Source of the DNA: Certhia americana
Taxonomy: Eukaryota > Chordata > Aves > Passeriformes > Certhiidae
Length of the DNA: 64,000 bases
Assembly: GCA_018697195.1 (NCBI GenBank)
Contig: CM031873.1
Location: 124,001-188,000, forward strand
Reading direction: 5' to 3'
Shown: positions 50,463 to 62,880 of the stretch, piece by piece
Numbering within the stretch: position 1 is the first letter of the stretch
Layout: each line of letters starts with the position of its first letter
Position numbers and translations under genes: made by a program
Notes under the pieces: model-generated
What the model was told of the DNA's origin: nothing
Databases searched by the model: none
What the model saw: the letters and a program-made list of their open reading frames with translations, nothing else

Positions 50463-52611
50463 ACATCACCTCTGCTTTTCTGCTTCCAGACTTTACCTGC
50501 TCACACTGAAGAATTTCCAGCCTGGGTCAGCACCTGGGGCTACTTTCCAGTATTTCAAAAAAGCACACTTCATCTGTTTCACAGAACTGGCTTGGCAAAA
50601 CAAGCTGTGTTCCCACAATGTGGAGATGTTTTCCTACTGTTCCTAACTAGTTCTGGCACCCCCAGGTCTTGGAGCGAGAACTGACGATTTGGCAGCGGGC
50701 TCAGGCTGGTGCATGAAACCATTCTGGGAAGGTGCTGGGTGTTTCTCCCAGAGCCTGAAAGGTCGTGGCTCCCAAATTCTTGTCTGAGCATTGCTGACCC
50801 TTCCTAAGAGATGCTTTGCAAGTGATGGGCATGGACTGTCCTGGGGAGCTGGTGAGGAGCTGCTGCCATGGCCCATGTGCTTTGGGAGAGCACAAGGACT
50901 CAGAAAAAGGTGCTAGAAAGGAGAGTGGCTGACCCTCACCACTAGTGCTGGAACAGCTCTAAATTCATGCCTGTATTCCCATTTTTGTAGGACATCTGAC
51001 TCAGTCTTGCCCCCTGAGTGAGTGGGGTACCCAAAGGGAGGCTTCCATGTGTCCCCACGGTGTGGGCAGCCCCCAGGACTGGGGCTGTTTGGCTGTTGAG
51101 GGTTTTCCCCTGGTTTTGCTGTCCCAGATGCTTCCCGTGATCCCTTCTGCTCCCTGTTCCCCTTTTTGACATTTACTATTGTAATTACAGATTCACTTTC
51201 ATACATTTTTTTCATGGAATGTGTGCTGTAACACCCATTTCTTGTGCCCCTCAAAACTGTGGTTGTAGCCAGACTCTGTTCTTCAGGGGAAATGCAGATT
51301 TTGGGGAATTGCCCTGGGTGATTGGAAACAGCAGGGATCTGATCTCCCACACTGACCAAACTGTCCCTAACGGGGACAACTGAGGACATCTTTGCTATCT
51401 TCCTCACCCAGAAAGCAAGGAGGGAGAAGAGGGAAAGAGTCAGAGCTGTGGGTAGGATGCACAGAGACCAGACCATGCTGCCAGGTGATCTCCCAGCCTG
51501 GCAGGATGGGCTCCAGCACTGAATCTGGTGCAGGATTGGACACACAGCACTCAAAGCTTATTTGCAAAGAAGTTTCTGTCCCAGACCATCTTTTGTGGTT
51601 TTTAACCAAGGAGAAAGATCAAGATTTTTGCTACTGAGAAAGGCTGGGAGATGTTTGGGATTTTTTAAATTGTTTTTTTTCCATGGAGAGGAGACACTGT
51701 AGGAAATTAAAGTTGAAACAGAGATGCAAATAAAGTAATTACAGCATTTCTGCAGTGCTTCCAGGGGAGCTGCTGGATGGCATCCAGACTGGGGAAAGGA
51801 ACAGCCTGAGTTTATCAGCTGAATTCCAAGGTTTGGATGGGTATTTGTGCAGCAGAGCTGCCAAGGCCATCCCTGCACTGAACCATTCCCAGCAGCACCA
51901 AAATTCAGGCATTCCAGAGGGAAGCAGGATGGCTAAGGTCACACAGTCACCCACCAGCAGAGACGAATATTATTTAGGTGTCTCCTCCCTCATCTGATTG
52001 CTCTGGCCTGGTTATTACATTGCACTTGGCTTCCAACGGGAGCAAGGACTGGCAGGAGCTCTCAGTGCGTTGGGGGTGAGGCTGATTAACCCTCCTCACT
52101 TCACAAATGAGCACTGGGAAGAGTGCAGTGGAAGCATCTGCAGGGAGATGTTCCCGTGCCATCTCCTCCGATGCTGTGCAGAGTTCTGCAGGGGTGCAGC
52201 TCTGTCCCCACCCTGCGGGACCCCAGGGACCTCGGCCAAGCCAGGCAGTGCCACCAGGGCGCTGTCAATTGATGACAAACGCTTCTGGTTTAGGGTGGGA
52301 GGGGGTCTGTCTTCTCTGGGGTCACTGCTGCCCAGTCCCCAGGAGCCAGCAGCGCTGTGCCCCAGGCTCCTGCCCGGAGCAGTATCTCTGTCCTTCCTGC
52401 AGGGATTGTCCCGGGGGGAGCTGGGGAGGAGCCCGAGGGTCAGTGAGGAGCCAGCGGGCTGGAAACACAGCAGCTGAACACGGAACCTGCAGACCTGAGC
52501 CTTGCTGGGCTCTGTCTGTGCAGCTGTGACAGTGTCAGAGACCCGGCGCGGACACAGCTCTGGAGACGGCCCAGCCCCGCTTGGGGACCCTGCTGGCAGC
52601 GGGGACTGCGG

Positions 52612-52803
52612 GGAGACAGAGGGGGAGAGGGGGACAGGGGGAGAGGGGGATAGAGGGACAGAGGGACAGGGGGACAGGGGGAGAGGGGGACAGAGGGACA
52701 GGGGGACAGGGGGAGAGGGGGACAGGGGGAGAGGGGGACAGGGGGAGAGGGGGATAGAGGGACAGACGGACAGATGCACAGACGGACAGAGGGACAGACA
52801 GAC
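52612..52803. repeat. G-rich GGGGGACA / GGGGGAGA minisatellite
   Basis: About 190 bp of alternating octamers AGGGGGAC, AGGGGGAG and AGAGGGAC, ending in a diverged GACAGACGGACAGATGCAC zone. The plus strand has many G5 runs spaced by 3 bases, so it is a strong candidate for G-quadruplex formation. The complementary strand stays open in several frames (up to 268 codons of Pro/Leu/Ser repeats), which is an artefact of the repeat. Confidence 0.95.
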
Positions 52804-52904
52804 AGGGATTGCTCCGCGAGCCTGCCGGGATGAGCGGGCGAGTCTCTCTCGGCCGCGGTGGAGGGAACTCCCTCTGTTGACTTCTCCCGAAGTTGCATCC
52901 ATTC

Positions 52905-53228
52905 ATCCCCCAGTGTCCCGGGCTCTGGTAATAAACAGCACCTTCCGTAATGTTTGTAGCCCTCACTAAACCGCAGACCAGACTGATTATTGCTGCTTTT
53001 GTAGCCTTTGCAGAGCTGTTTTTATTTATAATTGCACCCCGCTGGTCTGTTCATAATGACTTTCCCGGCTGCATCCCATGCGGTCCAGTGCTGCAAAGCC
53101 ACATTTTCATAGTAGCCGTTGTTGGTTTTAATCACTTGTTATTTGGATGGTGTATTAATAGCAGTATCTTTGTGAAGCTTTACAGTGTTTTCTATTTCAA
53201 AACATTTACAATGGGAGCTAAGTGTTAG
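52905..53228. promoter_or_regulatory. Candidate conserved non-coding element
   Basis: A non-repeat block after the G-rich minisatellite, with GGTAATAAACAGC, TTCCGTAATG, GACTGATTATTGC, TTTTATTTATAATTGC, TTCATAATGACTTTCC and GGTTTTAATCACTTG. CpGs are kept in an AT-rich context. A 92-codon hydrophobic frame spans 52950-53228, but the codon pattern and lack of homology point to constrained regulatory DNA or chance. Confidence 0.38.
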
Positions 53229-56200
53229 CCCTAATAACACGTGTTTCCTTTGGCTCCCTCCTCCAGTGATGAATGCAATTAACTGAGTGCTCAGTGGAGA
53301 GCCCGCCTCACCCCGTCCTGTCCCGCCTCCTCCCCAGAGCCTCTCCTGAACCTTTGATTAAAAGGTGTTTGGGACCCCAGTGGGAATAAAGGTGCTTGAA
53401 AGGCACCGTGTGGTTGGAGGGGTGTGAGCTTGTAATTGCCCATGTGCAGACTGTGGGAGGCTGTAATAATCCCAGCTACACTTTGCAGATGTTCATTTCT
53501 GTCTTGTGTTCTCCTAAACCCCAAATAACCCATCACACCTTATTTCCTAGTGAGGAAGGGTGATGAGGCTGGGTGGTTTGATGCTCTTGGGATGAGAAAG
53601 CACTAGTGGAAACAGAAATAAAACCAGAGCTGTTGCCTCCTGAGCATCCTGAGCCTGTGGGTGGGGAGGAGTGGGGTGATGCTCTTTATTTTAGCCATTT
53701 ATGGGGGAAACCACCCCCCCAGCAAAACCTGTCTTTGCTAGAAGTGGTTTAAAAGGAACACTTAACTCACTGGGGCTGGTGCCTTTAATTTCATTCAGAA
53801 ACCAACGGTGAATGGACTCCTCACCCACTTCAAAAGGCCATGGCAGGGTGTCCACTGTGGTGCAGGTCATTCATGGACACTACAGGAGATGTGAAAACAT
53901 CTGCTAGGTCCATGCCTGCTCCTTTCATTACAGTTACTCCCCTTGCTAATAATTGTCTGTGTTCTGTCATCTAGAAAAAGACCTTGTGTTCCTTGCAGGT
54001 ATTCTAATGCTAATTTGTTTGGTTAAAAAGAAGAGGCTAAACAGATGTGAACCATTTGGTTAGGTTGTAGTTCATTTGTTAGGAAGTGCAAAGGATTCTT
54101 GGCAGAATATTAAATATTACTTTGGCTGATCACAAACACTTCATATTTCAAGAGAGGAAGGGAGGTAGGTACTGCACTCCATAAATCAGCCTTTTCAAAG
54201 AGACAGAAAAAGGCAAACGTTTGATAAATCTGTGTCATTATACTTAGAGATCAAAGGGGGTTTTACATATGTATTTATGCAACTGGCAACCTAAGAGACA
54301 ATAATAACAAACATAGATCTCTGACAGCTTTACAAAAATAAAAATTAGCCAGTTCTAATCTGTAATTATCTGGGAACTGTGTGAGGTAGGAGGTTGCTCG
54401 CACTAGAGCTTTGCTGAGACAGTGAGCAAATGTTAAGTCATTCATAAATACATTAGGAAGTTCCGTGGGCAAGAGGTTGCCAAAGCCACTGGGTGGTAGC
54501 AGGGCACGGCCACTGCATCTGCAGTAAAACCCTGGTTTTACCCAAATCAGGCAGGCAGGGGTTACCAGAGCCAGAGGTCACCGGGGAAAGCAGCATTTCC
54601 CTACGTGCCTTGATGAAAATCATTCCTTTATGATGAAAATGGAGAATGATGAAAATACCTAGTGATAGAAATATGCAGTGATGAAAATCATTCCTTGATG
54701 ATTCTCCAGCAAATTATCTACAAGGAATCTACATGAAGAATCCCTTAAGGCAGGAAAATTTCCATCCTTGGGCTCTCTCCTGCTTGCCAGTGAGTTACAG
54801 CTCCCTGTCTGGTACCTTGCATAGCCCCACATGGCATTGCTGGCCTGGATCAGCCCTCCCACTATTCCCAATGGCTGGTCCACTCTAAACAGCTCAATAA
54901 GGATGGGACTGGAGGCAGAAGCTCAGGTAAGTCAGGGAGGAAGCCTGAGAAGACCCCAGAAAGGGGTTTGCAAGCAGCTGAAATTAGAGGAAGACTAATG
55001 GGGGCTGCAGTGGGTATTGCTCTAATCCAGGGCAGAAATTAATCCACAGCAGAGGAACTGAAACTTCTCCAGAGCAGCAAGGGCCATCACATCACCCAAA
55101 AGAAGGAGAAATCCAGTTGCGTTAAAATAATTTCATGGACAAAGCAATGCAGCCACAGAAACTAGAGGCAGAGAAGTAGCGTTATGTCATCTCTCCTTTC
55201 CTTCTGGCCAGTTACCTGGCTGATTTCCTATTCTCTGGTGCTGGTTTAAAATGACTTCAGCAACTTGGTTTCTGCTCGTTCCCATGGGAAACTTCCACAG
55301 TCTATAGATTTCACTGGTAGGAAACTCTTCTTGACAGTCAGACTATATTTTCCTTTACTCAATTCCATCACATCACTCCTACTTATGCCTCCTTGGAGCA
55401 CCCTAAACGCTCTTCTCCATTGAAGTCAGTGCAGTTATGTGAGCAGTAAATTTGGCTCGTGGCACTTGGAGAAATAGATATTAAACCCCCAGAGACAAAT
55501 TAGGGAGCAAGGGGAGGGAGGGCAGTGGGGGAAAGGAAATGGTTTCAGGTTAAGAGAAACAAGATCTCTTCTTACATCTGTATAGCAGTGCTGCCCATGG
55601 CCCTGGTGGGAGCATGGCCAGGACAATGCAGTGGGATGCTGTGAGAAGCAAAAATGTCCCTGGGGTCACCCTAGATGTTCCTGGGATGTTCCTGGTCAGT
55701 GGTGGGGTTACAAAGCCACAGCTGAAGGCTCTAAGGCATTATGTGGTACTTGGACTTGGGTGCAGAGGGGTTGCATAAAGCCCTGGGCACTTGCCTTGCC
55801 AGTGGCTGAGCTCTTTTGAGTCCCAGTGATGGTACCCACAGTCACCCCATGGCCTGTCTCCCCCAGCTGGGATGGCCACTGCCTGCTGGTCCAGCAATCC
55901 TGACCTCAGAACAATCATTGCAAGCTGTGCCTCTGTGGGTTAGAGCACAAGTGTTTTTCAGGACAAAATCCCAAACCTCCTTGTGCCTTTCCCCCAGCTC
56001 TTACCTCACTGTTGTGATGTTGGGACAAGTCCAGCAGATGTGTGCAGTGATGTAAAGAAAGCTGTGACAGACGCACAAGATTTATCTATCAGTGATCCTC
56101 AGCTCTTGTGTGCTCTGGAACAGCTCAGAGTGCACTGCAGGACACAGGCAGAGGCACAGGGAGGAGACAGCAATGAGGGTTTCCTAGGGTGGGAAAATGT

Positions 56201-56666
56201 GGAATAAAGTGCAGGACTTCTTTTCCTGGGACCCTGCAAGGGGGAGAGGGCTGAGGAACATCTCAGGGTATTGAAATAAGGACAAAAATATAGATACATA
56301 TGGATGGATGAGGAATGCAGAAGTGTCACACCAAAGCCCTGCACCTCAGTGTTCTGGATGCTCTATGTTCCCAAAAAGGAGGGGGGGTGGTGGCTGGTCA
56401 CCTCCTCTCTGGCCAGGTCACTGCACAGCAGAGCACTCCAGGGTTACATGCTCTAGAATAAATCACTTTCCCATGATCATGCACTTGATTAGCATCATGA
56501 ACTGGTGAATCACTTTTCTCACCTAGACTATGATAAAAGGTTTGTCCCCACCTTTTTTATAATCCCCTCTTAGGTTATATAAAGACCACAATAAAGTCTC
56601 CCTGGAAAGTTTGCTATCCTCCAAGTATTTGGGGGTAAGGAGGAGGAAAAAATGCCCAGCACGCGG

Positions 56667-57036
56667 AATCCTGTGGAAAGGGGTGTTCTGTGGAAGGGGG
56701 GTCCTGTAGAAGGGAGGATGTCCCATAGAATGGGGGTCCCATAGAAGGGAGGATGTCCCATAGAATGGGGGGTCCCATAGAAGGGGTGGTCCCAAGGGAT
56801 GGGGGGTCCCATAGAAGGGCAGTGTTCCATAGAAAGGGGGGTCTTGTGGAAGAGTGTCCCGTGGAAGGGGGGGGGGGGTGTCCCAAAGAAGGGTGTCCCA
56901 TAGAATTAGGGGGATGTCCAATAGAAGGGGGGTACCGTAGAGGGGGGGATGTTCAGTAGAAGGGGGGATAATTAGTAGAAGGGGGTTCCCATAGGAGGGG
57001 GGATGTTCAGTAGAAGGGGGGTCCCATAGGAGGGGG
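56667..57036. repeat. GTCCCATAGAAGGGGG minisatellite at the HS3ST3B1 promoter edge
   Basis: About 20 imperfect copies of a 16-20 bp unit, consensus GTCCCATAGAAGGGGG with an optional GAT, run directly into the CpG island of HS3ST3B1. Unit variants include GTCCTGTAGAAGG, GTTCAGTAGAAGG and GTCCCATAGGAGG. There is an 11-base G run near 56868. The plus strand is G-rich and the other strand is open in several frames, giving spurious proteins rich in PFYGT or PSMG words. Confidence 0.95.
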
Positions 57037-57112
57037 CTCCGGCGCTCGAAGCCGCCCCGGGGGCGCCGAACGGGCCCGGGACGCCCCAGCGGCGGTGCTG
57101 CCCCGCCCCCTT

Positions 57113-57128
57113 GCCGCCATCAGCCAAT
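57113..57128 (-). promoter_or_regulatory. HS3ST3B1: Paired YY1-like and CCAAT (NF-Y) sites
   Basis: GCCGCCAT (57113-57120; ATGGCGGC on the minus strand) matches the YY1 core, and CCAAT lies at 57124-57128. The two are 3 bp apart and sit about 270 bp upstream of the HS3ST3B1 ATG within GC-box-rich sequence. This pairing is common in TATA-less CpG promoters. Confidence 0.5.
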
Positions 57129-57306
57129 AGACGCAGCCCCAGCCCCCGTTCGCCCCGCCTCCCTCATTATGCAGATCCCGCGGCTGTGATAGGCTGAGGG
57201 CCCCGCCCGGCCCCGCCCCTCCGCGCTGCGCTGCCGGCGGCGGGAGCCGCTCTGGGCGGGCGGCAGCGCCGGGCGGGCGGTGGCGCCGGGGCCGTGTTGA
57301 GGCTGA

Positions 57307-57900
<594 letters not shown>

Positions 57901-58221
57901 TAAATGTTCCGCTGAATGCTTTCCCCCGAAAAAAACCAACCCCTAAAAATAGAGGAAACCCAGAGCGCAACTTGCGGTCCCCGTTAGCCCAGGCGGCGGC
58001 GGGGCGTCTGCAGGTTTTCCGCGCACCAAACCGTATTTAATCTCTATATAAAGGTTAAGTATTGATTTAATATTTTTAAACACGCTCATTCCGCTGTGCT
58101 TCCAGGTCTTTTGCTGGAGTGTATTTTTGCTCCAGCTCGGGGTGCTGCTGAGGGATGACTGGAGTGTCTGCCGGGTCTGCACGGGCTGGCGGGCGGTGCG
58201 CTCAGCCACCGCCTGTTTGCG

Positions 58222-58301
58222 GGTTTTTGACCCGTTTGGCATTTTTTATTTGTTTATTTTTTGGGTATTTTTTACCCATTGCGGTGGGATTTGACCCGTT
58301 T

Positions 58302-58340
<39 letters not shown>

Positions 58341-58422
58341 TGGAGGAGGCGAGGTGCGGATGGAGGGTTTACCCGTTTGGGAAATTTTTTGACACGTTTG
58401 GATTGGGTTTGATCCGTTTCGG
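58222..58422 (+). repeat. Degenerate ~21-bp array with an embedded T36 tract
   Basis: ACCCGTTTGG-type words recur at 58230, 58274 (ACCCATTGCGG), 58294, 58371, 58392 (ACACGTTTGG) and 58412 (ATCCGTTTCG). The spacing is about 20-22 bp or multiples, each followed by a T-rich half. T runs uninterrupted from 58304 to 58339 (36 T), as if the T-rich half of one unit had expanded. It lies about 400 bp into HS3ST3B1 intron 1, within the CpG-rich zone. Confidence 0.7.
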
Positions 58423-59805
58423 GAGCGCTGCCCGGGACTGGGAGGCGGCAGCTCCACATTCCAGATAAAATTTCCTCCCTCACTCGCTCGGTCCCTGCGT
58501 TCAGGCTCCGTTAAGTTTCTCCTTAGCCCGCAATCATCTCCGGAGCTGATGGATTGCCCCGGGTCGCGATCGCCCGCCCGGGAGCTGCGGGAGCGCTCTG
58601 GGCTGTGGTGGGGAACGGGAGCGTCGGGAACGGCATCAACCCTTTGGACCGAGAGAAAATTATAAATTTCGGGCTCGCATCCTGTAAGGAAGGATGTAAT
58701 TCTAAGTGATCTTGCGAGGAGCAGCCCGGTCCGGGATATCCCGGCGGAGCCGGCGGCGGTGGGAGCGCAGGAGAAGCGCGGTCGGACACCGGGCGAGGGG
58801 CGACCCCCGTTTCGGTGCCTTTCTCTCCCTTTTCCGATTGAAGTTCCTTTATCAGGAGTACTCTGAATGATGTCTTTCTACTGAGTGTTTACAGGAATGC
58901 TAAAGGAGCAGAGATGGAAACTTTGAAGCTAGATGGGAGCTGTGAAGTTACGAATTGTTACCTCTTTGTAGTCTTGAAACTCCCACCCGGCAAGTCCGAT
59001 TAGGTTTATGTCTCTTTTTTAATGTTGCCATCCCTCAGCAGTTAGTGAAATGAGTGCGGGATAAGATCTGATGAGGAGGAAGTAATTTTTGAAAGCTGTT
59101 TCGTTTTAGGAAATTCTGTCATCTCGGTGGCGGATGTAGTGTGTTATCCCGCAGCAGCTCAAATGAAACCTTTGAAAATTCAGCTGAGTTTAAAAAAGTA
59201 TTAATCGCACATTTTGAAGGAGAGCTTGTATATAACAGAGCAGAAAACCTGTCAGGATTTATTAGTAAAATGGTGTTGTATGTGTTGAACTCTGTTTTTA
59301 ATTAGGCACCTAAATTAGACCATAAAATGGTTGATTAATCTTTTACAAGTAGGAGGTGGAAGGGGAGAAGGAGAGAATAATGCTTATGATTGAGTTCATC
59401 TGTTATCCCAGATGTAGTGGGTGAAAGCCAATATTTAAAGGATACATATTATTTTTAAATTTGGAGAACAGGTATTGTGTTTAACTTCCTAAAGCTTCAC
59501 CTCACCAGCTGCTGAATGTTAAGCCCTGCAGGCCCTATCCCTGCAAATACACTGTAGTTTTTCATTAGTATCTTTACAAAAGGGCTGCTTTAGCTGAAAT
59601 CTGACAAATCTTGAGGGCTGAATGGTGATGCTCTCAAGCAGCAGGAGCGATGCTGAAAGTCTTGAAATCAGTCATGTGTGATTCACCCCGAAGCTGGGAG
59701 TGTGTCTGGCTGTCTGTGGGACTGGGACTTGGGTCAGTTAGGGGGGACTAAATAATGCAAAATACTTGGGGGAGGATGAAAACCAGCAGACAAGTTGTTA
59801 TATAT

Positions 59806-59827
59806 AGACAATATCTATATATTGTCT
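59806..59827. repeat. Perfect 9-bp inverted repeat (hairpin or cruciform)
   Basis: AGACAATAT (59806-59814) and ATATTGTCT (59819-59827) are exact reverse complements around a CTAT spacer, within a TA-rich stretch. A partial third copy (ATATTGTGC) follows at about 59833. Likely a simple AT-rich palindrome. Confidence 0.8.
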
Positions 59828-62584
59828 TTATATATTGTGCATAATTTCTGACTTAATTAGAATTAGATGCATAAGTTTTGTCATTAGAAATTTTGTCATT
59901 AGAAGTTAGATCCTGTACAGTAGTAAGTCCAAGCTCTTGTTGATTTCCGTGAATCTTGGCTTCTCAGCACGCTTCAAGAACGTGTTTATTTCTCCCAGAT
60001 CTAATGAGGCTTTTATTTATTATCTTAGTATCAATAAGGAGATGTGTTTATATTTTCTTGTGGTTCAGTACAATTGGATTAAAGGTGCTGTAAAAGGTGC
60101 GTGGTGTCAGCATTGTGCAGTGAGCTGGGCAAGCCTCATCTCTATTTTTCAGAGTCTTTTGGTCAAATCAACTGAACTTTGGAACTGGGGGAGTTAGTGT
60201 GTCCTCAGCACCCAGACAATGTAAATCCAAGTGCCTGGCTTTGAAAAGATGAAGATATAATTTTTAACCCATGATTCATTTGAAGTGTATTTTAGCTAAG
60301 TAGCTAAGTTTGTTTATATTTGTTAGGAGTTTTTGTTTGTTTAAGTTGTTCCTGCCATCCAAAACCTTCTTTTTCAGATTTTCAAGATGCAGAGGCATCA
60401 GATTTACTTGTTTAGCTTGATGAATTCTTATTTTTGGAGGTGATTGTGATTAATCCTGTTTTACTACTTATTTCTGTCTGAAATGTTCATCTGTCGAAAA
60501 TAACTTTAGGAGGAGGGAACACAAACTTGTTCCTTGCTCCATTTTCTGTCATTTTCATTTCTGTAAAATGAAATCAGTTGGTTTGTTTCCATATTATGGA
60601 ATGCACCATCAAGTGGTACTGAGTATCATTCCTGAAAAGCAGGGGGAAAACTGGAACAATTAAATGCTTTTTTTTCGATAGTGAGATAAATAAAATTTGG
60701 TGGAAATTACTTCTGTATGCACATTGCTGTGTTTCCCTCCCGCCCCCGTCATAATGAATACAGCATGTTAACTGCTTCTAGTGAAAATATGTACCATGAC
60801 AGAGGAGAAATGGGATCCAGCCACTATTGCAAACTAATTTTATGAAGGGCCTTGAATTTTTGGATAGTAGAGAAGTTCCCTCTTTGTGGCAGTAGGGCGT
60901 TCAGCTCCACAGCCTGTGTGCATGTGTCTGGCTGAGCAGCCTGCAGTGATGTTGTTGCTCTCTTTGGGGTTTACTGTCGAGCTTGGTGGGGAGGAAAGAA
61001 AAGTTTCTTGCAAACCTAGAAAATCAGTTGTTGAATTTCTTTTAATATTTTCTTCGTTTGATTCAACAATGATGCATTTTGAAATGTCCTAAGGACTTGA
61101 AAGCCTGCTGTCCTATAATTACTGTAAGAAACAATGATTGTCATTAGTGTTACATGTTTTGGGGTTTTTCGTTTTTTATTATTATTTTCAGCCCAGTGGG
61201 CTGCAACGCCCAGTCCCTCCTGCCTTAGGCTGGGTGTTGCCAACCCTACTCAACATCACTGATTTATATTTCCAGTCTGTAGCTCTCTGCTAGGAACCCC
61301 CGTGCCGTGGCTGTGCCGGCTGTAACAGCGACAGCAGGACTAGGCTGAGCTCCTCTGCCTCTAGCAGCGCACCACGGAGACCTCTTGTCCTTTTTTATTT
61401 CTTTTCTCTTATGAAGAATTCTTAAAATGCTGCTGTTTTGTCTTCCTACTACTGCTAAGTTGCCTTAATTCATTCTCCTTGCTGAGACTGGATGATTTGC
61501 ATCAGCAGGATCAGGCCCTGTGGTCTGGTGGTGTGTGATAAAAATGTTTCAAATGTGCATTTCTTAGACTCCCAAATTGCTTGGACTTTAGTGTGCAAAG
61601 TGCTGCTTGACAGTAATTCCTGAATTGGATGAAACTTCCTTATTTGTTTTATTTTTCTCCATAAGCCTCTTCTATTTATTTTATTTTTTCCCCTAAGGAA
61701 TGTGTGGGGTACAAGCTAGTGCTTACAATCGGCCAGGCTGGGAGCAAGGGAAGCAAAAGGAAATTATGGTTAAAAGTTTGGGGTGAGATCCCTGATAAAA
61801 TCTTGAGCAAGGCAAGATCTTGCCCCTGTGTTTGGCCATTCTCTATAATCTCAGCTTTAGTGAAGGTTTAATACCTGCTGCTTAATTGCCTTCCCAGTGA
61901 GGAACATCCATCCCAGGATGGACTCGGCAGCACAGACAGAACCGTGGTCTGAGTGTCATGTGGTTTATTTGCCCCAGGAAGTTTGGGAACAGTCCTGATA
62001 CTCCCAACTGGACTTTTGGTTCAGTAACCGCATCCGAGCAAAGCCTGATTCCTTCACTGCCTTCCCGTGAATTGTGCTGGGTCAGAACAAGCATCTCCTA
62101 AAGCACAGTTGTGTTCTCTGGGAAGGTTTTGCTAAACAATTTTGGTATTGAGATTTTATTTTCTTGATGTGAAAAAAAATTAAAACTCAACAATTGACCT
62201 TAAGCTTAAGCAAGTGGGGATGTTTAATGGTGCCCTCAGAGTGTGTGTGGAGTTCAGAGCCCCTTGGCCGCTGCAGCGGCTCCCGCCGACGTGTCCTGAG
62301 CTGCTGTGTAACACTGAGAGGAAAATGGCCCCCAAAAAGAAGGGCTGGGCTGCTATAATCAGTCAGCAAGGCCCTTGTGTTTGCATGGGATCATTCCTTT
62401 AGATCTGAGGAGGGTTGAGTTGTTCAAACAGATGGCAAAGATTATTCGTGTTGCTGGGGTTTCAGTGCACTGCTCTGTTTGAAGCGTGTTGCCCGATATG
62501 ACGCACGTGACAAGTTCTTCCCAGCACGACGCTGGGGGGGATGACATTGTCTGTTGTGATCAGGTTTCATGGCCTCACCTGTTG

Positions 62585-62880
62585 AGCTGCTGAACTTTTC
62601 AAAGTTGGCCAAGCGTTGGGGGTGACGGATGCGGATGGTGGATCTGCCTGGCTAATCGTGTTAGCGCAGGACCGCGCGGCCTGCCGGGAGCATTGTGCTC
62701 CTTGGCATGAAAATGATGGGAATGAAAACCCATGGGCTCAGCTCTGGGTTTGGGATTTATTATTTTTTTTCTTTTCAAGTGGGCCATGGCAGGTGTCTGT
62801 AACACACACCGAGTGTTGGATATCTCAAGGCACTGCCAGGCAAGGCTTTGTTTTTAGAAGCATCCAGCAAGCCCTGGGTG
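62585..62880. promoter_or_regulatory. Candidate conserved non-coding element
   Basis: A non-repeat block with CpGs preserved in an intronic setting (GGCCAAGCGTTGGGGGTGAC, GGCTAATCGTGTTAGCGC, GGACCGCGCGGCC) and paired motifs such as GGCATGAAAATGATGG. About 100 bp upstream, GACGCACGTGAC contains a CACGTG E-box. Enhancer identity is an inference. Confidence 0.3.

Larger units (their letters stand above)
47266..56666. other. Intergenic region between COX10 and HS3ST3B1
   Basis: About 9.4 kb with two antisense CR1 fragments, a G-rich minisatellite with flanking CpGs at 52.5-52.9 kb and a conserved-looking block to 53.2 kb. A 213-codon minus-strand open frame at 50913-51554 has no recognisable domain. 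I see no supported gene. The 53.2-56.6 kb stretch is plain AT/GC-balanced DNA without clear structure. Confidence 0.7.

Noticed and set aside
52096..52902. 268-codon minus-strand open frame rich in PLSPCPP-type repeats
   Set aside because: It is produced by the GGGGGACA/GGGGGAGA minisatellite, several frames are open at once, and no domain is present.
56523..56921. Minus-strand frames of 86-132 codons with GTP/PFY repeats
   Set aside because: Shadows of the promoter-edge minisatellite.
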